Source of the DNA: Candidatus Rifleibacteriota bacterium
Lineage (GTDB): Bacteria > Riflebacteria > Ozemobacteria > Ozemobacterales > Ozemobacteraceae
Direction of reading: 5' to 3'
Assembly (NCBI GenBank): GCA_029564115.1
Contig: JAKQQP010000115.1
Span: forward strand, 1-41,866
DNA: 41,866 nucleotides
Part shown: positions 1 through 9,361 of the stretch, in pieces
Layout of the letters: every line of letters starts with the position of its first letter
How positions within the stretch are numbered: the stretch's first letter is position 1
Notes under the pieces: generated by a model
Told to the model about the DNA's origin: nothing
What the model saw: the letters and a program-made list of their open reading frames with translations, nothing else
The model's database searches: none
Translations under genes and position numbers: made by a program

Positions 1-2311
1 CAAAACATCTGACTGGCGCCACAAAACCGGCTGCCATTTTCCAGCCGATGTAACCACAGAGAATAAATATCAGAACCATAGACAGTCGCAATTCTGACTG
101 GAAACGCCGGTAATTTAGAATGTCAGCCGAAACCGGTATCATCGCTGAAAGCTGATAATCAATAAGATCATAGCCTGGAAAAGTGGCAAAAAACCATTTC
201 TGCTTCTCCCAGTCAATTTCAAGAACCAGAGATTCGGCCGCATAGCTGCTCAAGTGAGCCATCAGAGCAATTTTATCAGGCAGCAATCCATAAACAAAAC
301 GCATCAGTCCGAATTTGCCCCCGGAAGCCACGCGGCCAAAAGGAGCTTTCAGATACCAGCCAGGAGCATTCTTTTTCTTGATAAGCCAGATCGGCCGGAA
401 TGAGCTTTGATCAAAATTGGCCACCCAGCGATTAAAGGCCACACACTCAAGCGAAGGCGGGTAAACAGCAACCAGTAACGCACCGTTCACCGACGACTCT
501 TCGCCTAGAAAACGGTGATAGAGAAATGCCTGATCACCAAAGCCGCTTAATTTAGTCAGATGCGTATAGGTGTGTGCCATCCCAGGGAATATTTCAGGCA
601 GCAGAACACTGCTCATTATCCCCAGAACTTCTTCTGCCTGGGCTTTCAACAGCACATCCTTCTCACCACCTGTATCAAGAGATGGATTCATCGCCTGAAG
701 GGTCGGCAAAAAAATGCTGGCGCCAAGATTCTGGAAAAATTTTTCTTCAGAACTGTTACTTCCGACAAACCGAGACACCATCCGGCCTCTGCCACTTACC
801 AGCAGCACATTTTTCATAACTACCCCATTATCGATAAATGTGTCGAGAAAAGTGCCAAGCCACTCTTTCTTTTCGTGGTCAGACATTTCGCCAAGCTTTA
901 TTTCAACATCAGAGCTTTCTGTCTGGTGAATAAGATTGTCTGCCAAAGAACAAATGCGGGTTCTGAAAAGTTTGATCGACTTGTCGAAAGCATCAAGAGC
1001 CTCTTCACTTTCAGATCTTATCCTCTGCAGCGAAGAATTCATGGTCGAATCAAGATAGCGCTCAAGACTTATCGTTGCCAGAAGAAATGGTGGAAGAAGA
1101 AAAATGGAAACAAGAACTGCAAGCTGCTCTCTCAGGCCAGCCCTGATCTTTTTTCTCATAATCAGGTGATTGCCACAGAGGTAAACTATCAGGGCGAACC
1201 ATGCCACCAGAAGGCTGAAAACAGTTTTTCGCAATAACCTGATCGAAGATATCTCTGCCGGTACGGGCCTGGCAATGACAACACTGCGATTGCCAAGATC
1301 TGGTAGAGCTGTCTGCGTGCAGAGCCATTTTTTTGTGCGCACAATGCCCCTGGCAAGAAGTTTTCTCGCTTCAACCAGCTCCGGATCATTCTCAAAATCA
1401 TCGCCCTGAACCCAGATCGCATGACCTTTATTTTCATCAGATGGCGAAAGTGCTATACTGGCACCAAGACGACCAAAATTATCGACAAGCCCCTTTTCAA
1501 AACGCTCTTTGCAAGCCCGCCGATAATTGTCTTCATCAAAGACAACAACAACAAGAGCAGCAATCTTTTCCAAATCCTGAGAAGGGCCACCGGGGGAGGC
1601 ATCAGTCTTAATTGTCGCCACAAGAGTTTCAGCCTCTGAAAACTTGCCATCTTTCATAACCGGAAACCACATGAAATGGAACTGGCGATTATTGATAAAG
1701 CACGGCTGAAAACACCTTGCAGAAGAGCAGATAAATCTTGCCAGCTCTGCGTCAGCCTTATCATCAAGATAGCTTTTGAATTTTCTGCTGCTCTCTTCTC
1801 TTAATTCGTGAGAAATATTCAGATCTGCCAGATACGACAACCCTCTGTAAGTCAGAAGCCGTAAAATTTCAGCTTCAATCTCTGTATTTTCCCCCGATGA
1901 AAACCTTTCAAATAACTCATTTCCGTGAACAAGTCCATCGCCCGTCTGTGAAGCTACCGCCATCAGACTCCAGCGATACCTGCCGGGTAAAGAGGTTGAG
2001 TCCGAATTTAACATGGCTGCAAACTCTGAAAACATAGCCTCACTGCAGCCAACTTTCCCGATAATATCTTTAAAGTCTTCGGTCAGATCCGAGGCGATGT
2101 CGAAACCGATATGGAGCTTTCTGAGAGTTGCTCTTTGAGCGAACTTCAGGTCATTCAGCAAATGCCTTCTTACAACCGACTCGCCCTGTTCAGAACCTGC
2201 CGAAGCATAACGATTAAAACTTGCCCAGACCGCAAGCGATATCAACATGGCTGCAAGAACTACAGCTGCAGCCAGCATGAATTCGGATGTATTTTTCTCA
2301 GTTTTCTGCAA
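1..2311 (-). CDS. Membrane-bound double-sensor protein, paralogue of the neighbouring cyclase (3' end outside window)
   Basis: An uninterrupted reading frame of about 770 codons runs off the left edge, so the output domain is not seen. A TTG start at 2311 is chosen because GAGGTG lies 7 nt upstream; it overlaps the previous stop by 14 nt. An ATG at 2278 is the alternative. The layout is a membrane segment (about residues 12-32), an extracytoplasmic region (33-360), two membrane segments (about 362-380 and 392-415), a second extracytoplasmic region (416-738), and a last membrane helix (about 740-765) near the edge. This is the same architecture as the upstream cyclase, including a similar stretch around the third helix, so the two are probably duplicates. 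By analogy a HAMP domain and a signalling output should follow beyond the window. Translational coupling suggests co-expression with the moxR operon. The ligand and output are unknown. Confidence 0.8.
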   Translation of the reverse strand, partial: MQKTEKNTSEFMLAAAVVLAAMLISLAVWASFNRYASAGSEQGESVVRRHLLNDLKFAQRATLRKLHIGFDIASDLTEDFKDIIGKVGCSEAMFSEFAAMLNSDSTSLPGRYRWSLMAVASQTGDGLVHGNELFERFSSGENTEIEAEILRLLTYRGLSYLADLNISHELREESSRKFKSYLDDKADAELARFICSSARCFQPCFINNRQFHFMWFPVMKDGKFSEAETLVATIKTDASPGGPSQDLEKIAALVVVVFDEDNYRRACKERFEKGLVDNFGRLGASIALSPSDENKGHAIWVQGDDFENDPELVEARKLLARGIVRTKKWLCTQTALPDLGNRSVVIARPVPAEISSIRLLRKTVFSLLVAWFALIVYLCGNHLIMRKKIRAGLREQLAVLVSIFLLPPFLLATISLERYLDSTMNSSLQRIRSESEEALDAFDKSIKLFRTRICSLADNLIHQTESSDVEIKLGEMSDHEKKEWLGTFLDTFIDNGVVMKNVLLVSGRGRMVSRFVGSNSSEEKFFQNLGASIFLPTLQAMNPSLDTGGEKDVLLKAQAEEVLGIMSSVLLPEIFPGMAHTYTHLTKLSGFGDQAFLYHRFLGEESSVNGALLVAVYPPSLECVAFNRWVANFDQSSFRPIWLIKKKNAPGWYLKAPFGRVASGGKFGLMRFVYGLLPDKIALMAHLSSYAAESLVLEIDWEKQKWFFATFPGYDLIDYQLSAMIPVSADILNYRRFQSELRLSMVLIFILCGYIGWKMAAGFVAPVRCF

Positions 2312-5279
2312 GGTTTTTCACCTCAAAAAATCTGGAATCACTGGCGATCTGTGCGTATTCGAACCCCATAACAGAATTTTTCAGATCTTCAGTTACAACA
2401 ATCCCGGTAAAGGACCCCAATTTTGAAGCTGTTTCGGCATCTTCAGCCAAGTGCAGGGTATCACCGGCAATAGTGTAGTCAAGTCTTACGCCTGAATTTC
2501 CCATTATTCCGGCAAGAATTTCACCGCGGGAAAGCCCTATGCCGATGTCAACTTTGAATAAGCCTGCTGCCTCGCGCTCTTCCTGAATAAGTCCGTGTAT
2601 TTTCTTCATCTCGACCGCAGCATTCAGAGCCTTATTACACATCGACCCGGCATCTTCATAAAAGATTGCCCAGACCGCGTCGCCCACAAAGCGGTCGATA
2701 ACTCCACCATTTTTTTCTATTATTGCTGCCATGGCACTCAAATGATGGTTAACCATGTCAAAAACATCTTCTGGCCGAAATTCTTCTGAAATAGTTGTGA
2801 AAGAGCGGATATCAGAAACAAGAACAATCGCCTTTCTTATTGTTCCGGCCCCGGCCTTGATGAAGTTATTCGCAAGAACCTGATTTACAGCCTGTGGCGC
2901 GACAAATCTCTTAATTTTCTCCCTTTCCATTATCCAGTCGGACATTCTGTGAATAGAGTCGGCAGTGGCAGCAATCTCATCTTCTCGAACAGACACGGCA
3001 CCAGCTGAATCATAACCAGTTCCTATTTTTTCAAGGGCCGGAATGAAAGACCGCAAGGGCTTGCCAATCCAGACAGAAACGAATATTGAGCCGGAAATAA
3101 CGACACCGAGAAGAAGCAGCATGGTCATAACCATACTGAACTGCTCGAAAAAGATCATCATTTCTACGTGATAAGCCGGCAGTCTGGCAACAAAAACATA
3201 CCCCGGCATACGCTGAGAGGGAATCATTATGCTGGCATAATCCACATCAAAAATATAGGCAGTTCTCTCTGCAGGCAGCAGAGTCAGCTTATCGAATCCT
3301 CCGGTATGGCCAGTTGCTTCAACTATTTTTGGCTGTCCGCCGGTATTTTTGTAAACAGCAATGTCTGGGGAGAAACCCGAAACTCTGCGGTAGTTAACCG
3401 CCTCCTGAGGGAGAGTCAGCCTCAGAACTTTTTCATACATCGCTTCTGGACGCAAAAGAACCATAAATACGGCAAAAGGTCGGCCATCGAGATTTATCTG
3501 GTGCAGATAACTCAAGGCAAAATCATTGCCGGTGAAAACCTCTGACACGCTCTCAAATCTCTCTTTGGCAAGCCCGAAGTTCTCCTGAACCCTGAAATCT
3601 GAAGCTGACGTGATCGCAGATACTCTTCTTTCCGTATCTAAATATCTCGAAGATGGCGAACATTTCTGGTAAAGATCGGCATCGACCTGCCTCAGATACT
3701 TATCGAGGATCGACCCGAACAGCGCCCGGCTGGACCTGCGATAACCGGCTGAACTGTCTTTTTGAAAGGAACTGAAGCACCAGCCGCCCTGAGTGACCAG
3801 AATAACCGCTGCAGGGTCAATGCCTCGTCGAAGAAATTCAGAACGAACCTGGTTCAGCAGGACAGTGTCGGTTTCGGGCTCGGTCGGCAACCTGAAAGCC
3901 TTATTAATAATTCTTTCATTAGAAGTGATACTTGCGGCAGCCTCAGAAAAAACCTCAGACACACCGGCCATTTCAGCCTCAATATGCAACACCAGTTGAT
4001 GCAGATCACGATGCAGACCGGAAATTTTCACTTCACGAAGATCCTGAAGCGTTGCCGCAAGAGAACCGATAGTGAGCCCGGCAGGAAAGGCTGCAAAAGC
4101 AGAAAACCACAGAAGAACTCTGATTTGGATTCTTATTGTTGGCAGGCGTCGAAAAATCAGGCATCTGACAAGAAACATAAACCAGACCCCTGATAAAACA
4201 GCAAAATACCACCTTACCGCCGCCTGACGTGGCGAAAGTGGTATCTGAGGCATTTCTCCCAGCAGCAACACAGCAAATCCGCTTATCGGGTCTGAATAAC
4301 AGATGCGTGCAATTCTGCTGCCAAGAGGAAAAGCTTTTCCCATAAGTTCTACGGGCAGTTGCAGATGAGACTGCTCACTATTCAGAGACTTTTCCGGGAA
4401 TGTTTTCTGAAAAAAGTTCCAGATATCAGCAACCGTCTGAGCATCAGAAAGTGCCGGATGTACAACCAGAGACTTTGCCGAATCCTTTCGGTAATTCAAC
4501 ATGGCCGGCCAGCATGTTCCGTCAACGCGCGCCTGGCGGCTGACGACGGACCAATCACTGATGATTCGCTCTGAAAGACTGTTGTTCCGAGAAAAACTGA
4601 CAGGCAGCAGCATAAAGAAACCTGCGCAGACCCTCCTGTCCTCAGCTCTTACAAAGATTTCCCAGGTAAAGTAATAATTACGACCCTGAAAAATTACCGG
4701 AATGGGCTTGAGACGGAAGTCGGGTAGAAACATTTCAATAAAAGCCATTTTGCCAAAAAGCGTTCTAATGCGCTGTTCCCAGTTGCTCCCTGATAACTCG
4801 GATGTCCCGTTCTCAAAATGATCCACCATCTGGCCGAACAACTGGCGAAAAAGGTAGCCGGAAATTCTCCGATCAGTGCTGTTCATTGCCCAATCACCAT
4901 TTTTCTGAAAAAACTGCATGGTTATCGGCCGATCTTTTTCTTTGTGAAAAAGCAACTCTGCAGACTGTTCAAGCGCCAGCTTGTAATCGTAAGTTTTGGC
5001 GGCCAGAGCCTGAATGGTGTTGCGATACTCGATAGCCATTTCCCGACACCAGAAATCTGAAGAAGTTGCCTGAAACACGCGTTCTGCCAGAGCATCATTC
5101 TTTTTAAACCAGCCGGAAAACATCTGGCGGCGAGCCCAGGTATCTTCTCCGTCGGGGTGCCAGTCCCAGGCAATAATCAAGCCGGGTACCAGACTGAGCA
5201 GAAAAATCATAAGCCAGCTGTAATAGCGACTGAAAGACAGACCAGACAGTTGTTTGCCGTTAACCGCAGTGGAACTCAT
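2298..5279 (-). CDS. Membrane sensor with HAMP and class III adenylate/guanylate cyclase-like domain
   Basis: A 993-residue protein. Membrane helices are seen near residues 20-38, 345-367, 378-403 and 714-738, enclosing two extracytoplasmic regions. A HAMP segment (about 739-790) and a class III cyclase catalytic domain (about 815-990) follow. Both metal-binding aspartates are present, D823 (VSDIRSFT) and D867 (FVGDAVWAIF), and T936 occupies the substrate-selecting position in DYTIAGD. The substrate-lysine position is R863, and the transition-state Asn and Arg positions of the usual VNLAARLE motif are H943 and D947. The domain may therefore have low or altered activity, or act only as a receptor. 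It starts with an ATGA overlap on the transglutaminase gene upstream and overlaps the next sensor gene. The family assignment is firm; cAMP production is not. Confidence 0.9.
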   Translation of the reverse strand: MSSTAVNGKQLSGLSFSRYYSWLMIFLLSLVPGLIIAWDWHPDGEDTWARRQMFSGWFKKNDALAERVFQATSSDFWCREMAIEYRNTIQALAAKTYDYKLALEQSAELLFHKEKDRPITMQFFQKNGDWAMNSTDRRISGYLFRQLFGQMVDHFENGTSELSGSNWEQRIRTLFGKMAFIEMFLPDFRLKPIPVIFQGRNYYFTWEIFVRAEDRRVCAGFFMLLPVSFSRNNSLSERIISDWSVVSRQARVDGTCWPAMLNYRKDSAKSLVVHPALSDAQTVADIWNFFQKTFPEKSLNSEQSHLQLPVELMGKAFPLGSRIARICYSDPISGFAVLLLGEMPQIPLSPRQAAVRWYFAVLSGVWFMFLVRCLIFRRLPTIRIQIRVLLWFSAFAAFPAGLTIGSLAATLQDLREVKISGLHRDLHQLVLHIEAEMAGVSEVFSEAAASITSNERIINKAFRLPTEPETDTVLLNQVRSEFLRRGIDPAAVILVTQGGWCFSSFQKDSSAGYRRSSRALFGSILDKYLRQVDADLYQKCSPSSRYLDTERRVSAITSASDFRVQENFGLAKERFESVSEVFTGNDFALSYLHQINLDGRPFAVFMVLLRPEAMYEKVLRLTLPQEAVNYRRVSGFSPDIAVYKNTGGQPKIVEATGHTGGFDKLTLLPAERTAYIFDVDYASIMIPSQRMPGYVFVARLPAYHVEMMIFFEQFSMVMTMLLLLGVVISGSIFVSVWIGKPLRSFIPALEKIGTGYDSAGAVSVREDEIAATADSIHRMSDWIMEREKIKRFVAPQAVNQVLANNFIKAGAGTIRKAIVLVSDIRSFTTISEEFRPEDVFDMVNHHLSAMAAIIEKNGGVIDRFVGDAVWAIFYEDAGSMCNKALNAAVEMKKIHGLIQEEREAAGLFKVDIGIGLSRGEILAGIMGNSGVRLDYTIAGDTLHLAEDAETASKLGSFTGIVVTEDLKNSVMGFEYAQIASDSRFFEVKNLAEN

Positions 5280-7390
5280 CTGATTTTGATTTCCTTGAGT
5301 ATGTCAAGCCCACGACTGCGACAATCATTAGCATCTACTGAATCACTGAAAGCAACAAGATTTATAATCTCTGCCACCTTCTGAAGGCTCTTGAATTCTT
5401 CATCCGAAATCACCTTCGCCTCAAGCAACCTTTTATGAAAATCTGAAGGGGTCTCAAAAGGACGGCGAGTCAGAGGCAATCGGGCTTCCCATTCAAGATA
5501 CCATAAAGGTATCCAGGTCGAGGACCTGGTCAGTTTCGCCATCACAAAGCGAATTCGTCGGCCGAAAAATAGCACAGTGGCCCCAACTAACAGGAGATAA
5601 AAAGGATTGAGCAAAAAGCTCGACAGCGAATGCAGGCGCTCTGAAAGCGCGGCAAGAATCTTGCGAAAACCAAGATTCTGCGAACGATCGTCAAAACTGT
5701 AAACATAGCTGAACCAATAGCCCTCATAGGTTTCCCAGAGCGACTGAAGAATTTTTTCAATTTCTGATTCCGCTTCCCGATCAATTGCCGCCGGAGTCGG
5801 GTCAAAAGGAACCCAGCCGGAAGACGGGAAAAAAACCTCTACCCAGGTGTGTGCATGTCCCTGTCTAACTGTAAAAAACTTGCCAACGTCATTCCATTCG
5901 CCCATCGTATAGCCACTGACCGGCCTTGCAGGAATCTGCATTACCCGCAAAATAAGAGCCAGAGCCGTTGCAAAATGTTCGCAGCTGCCTGATTTATTCT
6001 CAAACAGAAAAAACTCCACCGGATCCATACCTCCGGTGTCTGATTGCTCCAATGAATAAACACACTGCCTCTGAATAAAGGCAACAGCACGGTTTACACG
6101 TTCTGCATAGGTCTGCGTTCCTGAAGCCAGCTGATGTGCAAGGTTAGACAACCTTTCCGGAATCCCTGAGGTTGAGAGATACTGCTTAACTCCTCTTTCA
6201 TTTATCAGTTCTCCAACGTTTGTATCCTGAACTTCGATGGGGTTTAAAATCAGATTTGCAATATACCTGCGACTGCCGGAAACCCTGTTGAGAAAGTAGA
6301 GGGTGCGGTCTTCTTCAACCCCGATAAATGGCAGCCCAATTGCAAGATCAGTTGTCTGGTCCGGCACAAAAATCAACGGCGGCTCCGTATTCTCAAGAAT
6401 TATCTCAAACGGATGCAGGTCGCGCTGAAAATTCAGGTCATCAATCAGTCTGATTTCACCCTGATTTCGGCGAAGATCTGCGTGCCAACGTCTTTTTCGC
6501 CCCTTTTCCCATTGTCCGTTACGATAAACAGAGAAGGTTGTACCACGAATGGTTCTCGCCCGCAGTCTGCGTATTATTGATGGTGAACTGGTTCGTTCTT
6601 CAAAAGGCTTCAAGCGCATCACTACCGCCGGATTATCCTCCAGCAACCCCGGTTCACCAAGGCTTAACGTATCACTGAACCCTTTTAAACGCCTTTTTGA
6701 AGCCTCTGACGACAGCCCGATACTCTCGGTTCTGGGAATCAGATAGAACAGCACCAGCCACATAAATGCAAACACACCGGCAGAAACAAAAAAACCGAAA
6801 CTCTGAACTCTGAAACTACGATAGAGAGTATCTTCAGATCGCCGAAGCCTGGAAATGCAGCTGTGGCGAAAACCGGATATCCAGCGAAGAACCAGGAAAA
6901 AACAGAACAGGTATGGAACCAGAACCAGAGGAAAAATGAAATTTACATTCATTGCTGCAACAGCCAGAATAATCATCAGCGACAAAACCATTCCGCCGTA
7001 GATATCTCTGAGAGTTCTCGCCAGCGAGACCTGCAACAATAGAATAATACAAGTAAACTCAATCAGAAGAACAATTCCCGGAACCGGCCCGGATCGCTGC
7101 CACAAAGCATAAAACAGTACAAGAACGCTGATCAGCTGAGAAACAACCCCGGCAAGTGGCGAAACCAGTGGGCGACCGCGAAATAGAAAAACGATCAAGG
7201 GGAGCGAGAAAAAAGACAGCAGAGGCCGGAGAAAACCGGTTGAGTAAACAGCCAGATAAGAGCAAAAAACCAGAGCGACAAGAAGTCTGAAAGCAAAAAC
7301 GCTTATCTCAGGCCTTAGGGCAGAAGAATAAAGCGTATTACGACTTTGTCCCTGAATTGTAAAATTGTTTACATCAACAAGAATATTCAA
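5276..7390 (-). CDS. TgpA-like transmembrane transglutaminase (DUF3488 plus transglutaminase core)
   Basis: A 704-residue membrane protein. The N-terminal part (about 30-190) holds several hydrophobic helices as in DUF3488/TgpA proteins. A transglutaminase-like cysteine protease fold follows, with an evident triad: C470 in SGSCEHFATAL, H514 in GHAHTWVEVF and D530 in PFDPTP. Another helix lies near 595-615, and a C-terminal cytoplasmic tail of DUF4129 type follows. In the known gene trio moxR-DUF58-transglutaminase these proteins work on a periplasmic or envelope target that has not been defined. The start is TTG, 1 nt after the DUF58 stop codon, with no strong Shine-Dalgarno sequence, so translation is probably coupled. 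The stop overlaps the cyclase ATG by 4 nt. Confidence 0.9.
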   Translation of the reverse strand: MNILVDVNNFTIQGQSRNTLYSSALRPEISVFAFRLLVALVFCSYLAVYSTGFLRPLLSFFSLPLIVFLFRGRPLVSPLAGVVSQLISVLVLFYALWQRSGPVPGIVLLIEFTCIILLLQVSLARTLRDIYGGMVLSLMIILAVAAMNVNFIFPLVLVPYLFCFFLVLRWISGFRHSCISRLRRSEDTLYRSFRVQSFGFFVSAGVFAFMWLVLFYLIPRTESIGLSSEASKRRLKGFSDTLSLGEPGLLEDNPAVVMRLKPFEERTSSPSIIRRLRARTIRGTTFSVYRNGQWEKGRKRRWHADLRRNQGEIRLIDDLNFQRDLHPFEIILENTEPPLIFVPDQTTDLAIGLPFIGVEEDRTLYFLNRVSGSRRYIANLILNPIEVQDTNVGELINERGVKQYLSTSGIPERLSNLAHQLASGTQTYAERVNRAVAFIQRQCVYSLEQSDTGGMDPVEFFLFENKSGSCEHFATALALILRVMQIPARPVSGYTMGEWNDVGKFFTVRQGHAHTWVEVFFPSSGWVPFDPTPAAIDREAESEIEKILQSLWETYEGYWFSYVYSFDDRSQNLGFRKILAALSERLHSLSSFLLNPFYLLLVGATVLFFGRRIRFVMAKLTRSSTWIPLWYLEWEARLPLTRRPFETPSDFHKRLLEAKVISDEEFKSLQKVAEIINLVAFSDSVDANDCRSRGLDILKEIKIR

Positions 7391-7391
7391 A

Positions 7392-8330
7392 TTATCGTAC
7401 CATCAACTGAGCGAGTCTGACCTCATCCTGCCCACCGTCTGCAGGAGGGATAGCCTCTTCATGTTTGAGACATGCCAGCCATCTGACAATGTCAGAAAAA
7501 TCATCGTTTACCGAAAGCCAGGTATATCCCTTACGAAAAGAATCTGCCCAGACAAGGGCATCCGAGCGTGCATCACGTAACCCGACAATTAGACCTGCAA
7601 CGATCTGCAGACCTTTTTCAAACCGGGCCTGGTCCAGGCCTGAAAAGTTGAAGCACAGACGCCTGGGCGCGCCAAAGTTAACCGACCTTATCAGGACCCA
7701 TTCATGCGTCGACCTCGCCGAAATTTTCCAGTTAATCATTGTCGCATCAGAGCCTTCATGATAAAGGCTCTGCATCCAGTAATCACCCTCTTTACCCGCG
7801 ACCTGGCGCTGCTGGCTTCCCGTCGGGTCTTTTGCCAGAGGCTCAGGAACATTTCTGGCCAGTTCTGGTCCGACTGGAAGCGCATCAACAGGAATTTCGA
7901 TCCGCGTAACAAAAAGATCGACCGGATAACAGGAGAGCACTCTCATATCCTTGATAAGATACTGACCACGGGCACCAACAGCAAAGGAAGTTTTAAGAAT
8001 CACCATGGAACCGGCAGGAAGAAAGGCCTGAAAATCATCTTCAAATGCAAGCGAATGATGAGGACGCCCGGCAATCTCCTCAATTCTACAGCGAAGCAGA
8101 CACGGATTCCCGGCAAAGCAGAATTCAGGAACCTGCAGCTCGACTTTCAATCCGCTCAGGTTTCTCAATGAAGATATACCCGCCATTACCAGACAGGCAA
8201 AAAAACAGCTGCTCATAAGATAAAGCAGGTTGTTACCGGTATTCTGAGCCGCAAAAAGTAAAAATGCAGCTAGAAACAGCAGGGTTTTTCCTGAATTCGT
8301 AAGGCTTATTCTCAGCCTGGGCTTATTCAA
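7392..8330 (-). CDS. DUF58 domain protein (MoxR-associated)
   Basis: A protein of about 312 residues with two hydrophobic segments near the N-terminus (KTLLFLAAFLLFAA and a second one just after), then a soluble region. The DUF58 signature is seen in GSDATMINWKISARS, followed by a von Willebrand A-like stretch. Such proteins are encoded next to MoxR ATPases and are thought to be their partners in folding or activating envelope complexes. I place the start at the TTG at 8330, preceded by GAGGGTGG, giving an 8-nt overlap with moxR. The frame stays open to a TTG at 8441, but that would overlap moxR by more than 110 nt and add a sequence unlike the family. Confidence 0.88.
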   Translation of the reverse strand: MNKPRLRISLTNSGKTLLFLAAFLLFAAQNTGNNLLYLMSSCFFACLVMAGISSLRNLSGLKVELQVPEFCFAGNPCLLRCRIEEIAGRPHHSLAFEDDFQAFLPAGSMVILKTSFAVGARGQYLIKDMRVLSCYPVDLFVTRIEIPVDALPVGPELARNVPEPLAKDPTGSQQRQVAGKEGDYWMQSLYHEGSDATMINWKISARSTHEWVLIRSVNFGAPRRLCFNFSGLDQARFEKGLQIVAGLIVGLRDARSDALVWADSFRKGYTWLSVNDDFSDIVRWLACLKHEEAIPPADGGQDEVRLAQLMVR

Positions 8331-9273
8331 CTTCCACCCTCTGCAGGATTTCACCGGCCAGCCAGTCGTTTCTGGCGCCTTCGCCGCCATAAATCGAAAC
8401 GCCCCTGAGGCCGATACGGTGAGCCAGCACTTCGGGCGCAATTTCTTTTACCGTATCAATACTGACAAAACTCTGCCCGCGGTAAAAGGCAAGGGCCTGA
8501 GAAGCACGCATGAGCGCGATACTGCCGCGTGGGCTCACTGGCAGTTCAACCTCATCATGGTTTCTGATAGAATTCATCAGCCGGCTTATATACTGCAATA
8601 CCGGGTCAGCAACCGGAATGGTTCTTACCTGCTCCTGAGCGGCAACAACTTCAGCCAGGCTCAAAAACCCTCTGACAGTCTGCTCCGAAGATTTTCCGAC
8701 ACTGATGTGCTTTTTCAGAATCGCCACTTCAGAACTTTCATCAGGGTAACCGAGCGAAATACGCATCATAAAACGGTCCCGCTGTGATTCAGGCAGTGGA
8801 TATGTTCCATGGAACCCCTTGGGATTCTGAGTTGCAATAACCATAAAAGGCTTTACCAGCTCAATATGCTGTTTTTCAACGCTGACGGCAAATTCATTCA
8901 TTGCCTGCAGCAGTGCGCTCTGGGTTTTTGGTGGAGCCCGGTTCAATTCGTCTGCCAGCACAACGTTAGCAAAAATTGCTCCCCTGATAAATTCGAAATC
9001 CTCGGTTTGTCGACGGTAAATTCTCGTGCCTATAACATCAGAGGGCAAAAGGTCGGCAGTAAACTGAATTCGACTGAAAACACCGCCAATGGCGTTAGAC
9101 AGAGCTGAAGCCAGGGTCGTCTTGCCGACGCCCGGCATATCTTCAAGAAGCAGATGCCCTTCGGCGAGAAGGCAGACCAAAGTTTTTTCGATCTGTCTGT
9201 CCTTACCAACAATGATCAGTTTGAGTTCTTCGGCAAGTTGCTGAAACGATTTTCTGATTTTATCAATATCCAT
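8323..9273 (-). CDS. moxR: MoxR-family AAA+ ATPase
   Basis: A 316-residue AAA+ ATPase of the MoxR/RavA class, full length for the family. Walker A is MPGVGKTT (about 46-53) and Walker B is VVLADE (about 104-109), followed by the typical LNRAPPKTQSALLQAMNE stretch. Sensor 1 is in FMVIATQNP. It is the first gene of a leftward operon with DUF58, transglutaminase, cyclase and sensor genes. MoxR ATPases act as chaperone-like ATPases that activate partner complexes, usually with the DUF58 (VWA-like) protein. The ATG at 9273 opposes the aminopeptidase start 88 nt away; the ribosome site before it is weak. Confidence 0.93.
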   Translation of the reverse strand: MDIDKIRKSFQQLAEELKLIIVGKDRQIEKTLVCLLAEGHLLLEDMPGVGKTTLASALSNAIGGVFSRIQFTADLLPSDVIGTRIYRRQTEDFEFIRGAIFANVVLADELNRAPPKTQSALLQAMNEFAVSVEKQHIELVKPFMVIATQNPKGFHGTYPLPESQRDRFMMRISLGYPDESSEVAILKKHISVGKSSEQTVRGFLSLAEVVAAQEQVRTIPVADPVLQYISRLMNSIRNHDEVELPVSPRGSIALMRASQALAFYRGQSFVSIDTVKEIAPEVLAHRIGLRGVSIYGGEGARNDWLAGEILQRVEVE

Positions 9274-9312
9274 ATTGTGTATTTACTTTACCAGTAAAAT
9301 TGAATTTATGGT

Positions 9313-9342
9313 AGTATAAAACCACTTCAGACTTACACACAA
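9313..9342 (-). promoter_or_regulatory. Possible promoter of the moxR operon in the divergent region
   Basis: On the minus strand a TTGTGT (9337-9342) is followed after 18 nt by TATACT (9313-9318), about 39 nt upstream of the moxR ATG. The match to sigma70 boxes is moderate. The 88-nt divergent gap must also hold the promoter of the aminopeptidase, for which only a TATAAA at 9315-9320 is visible, without a good -35. Confidence 0.35.
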
Positions 9343-9361
9343 CCCCGAAAGGAAGGAAAGA

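Noticed and set aside
560..1237. 225-codon plus-strand reading frame
   Set aside because: It lies opposite the continuous minus-strand sensor gene and has no recognisable domain or ribosome site; it is a shadow frame.
8331..8441. Longer DUF58 product starting at 8441
   Set aside because: It would overlap moxR by more than 110 nt, and the added residues do not resemble the family; the TTG at 8330 has a ribosome site.
9315..9320. TATAAA as a full promoter for the M18 gene
   Set aside because: No acceptable -35 hexamer lies 16-18 nt upstream, so it is mentioned only as a possible element.
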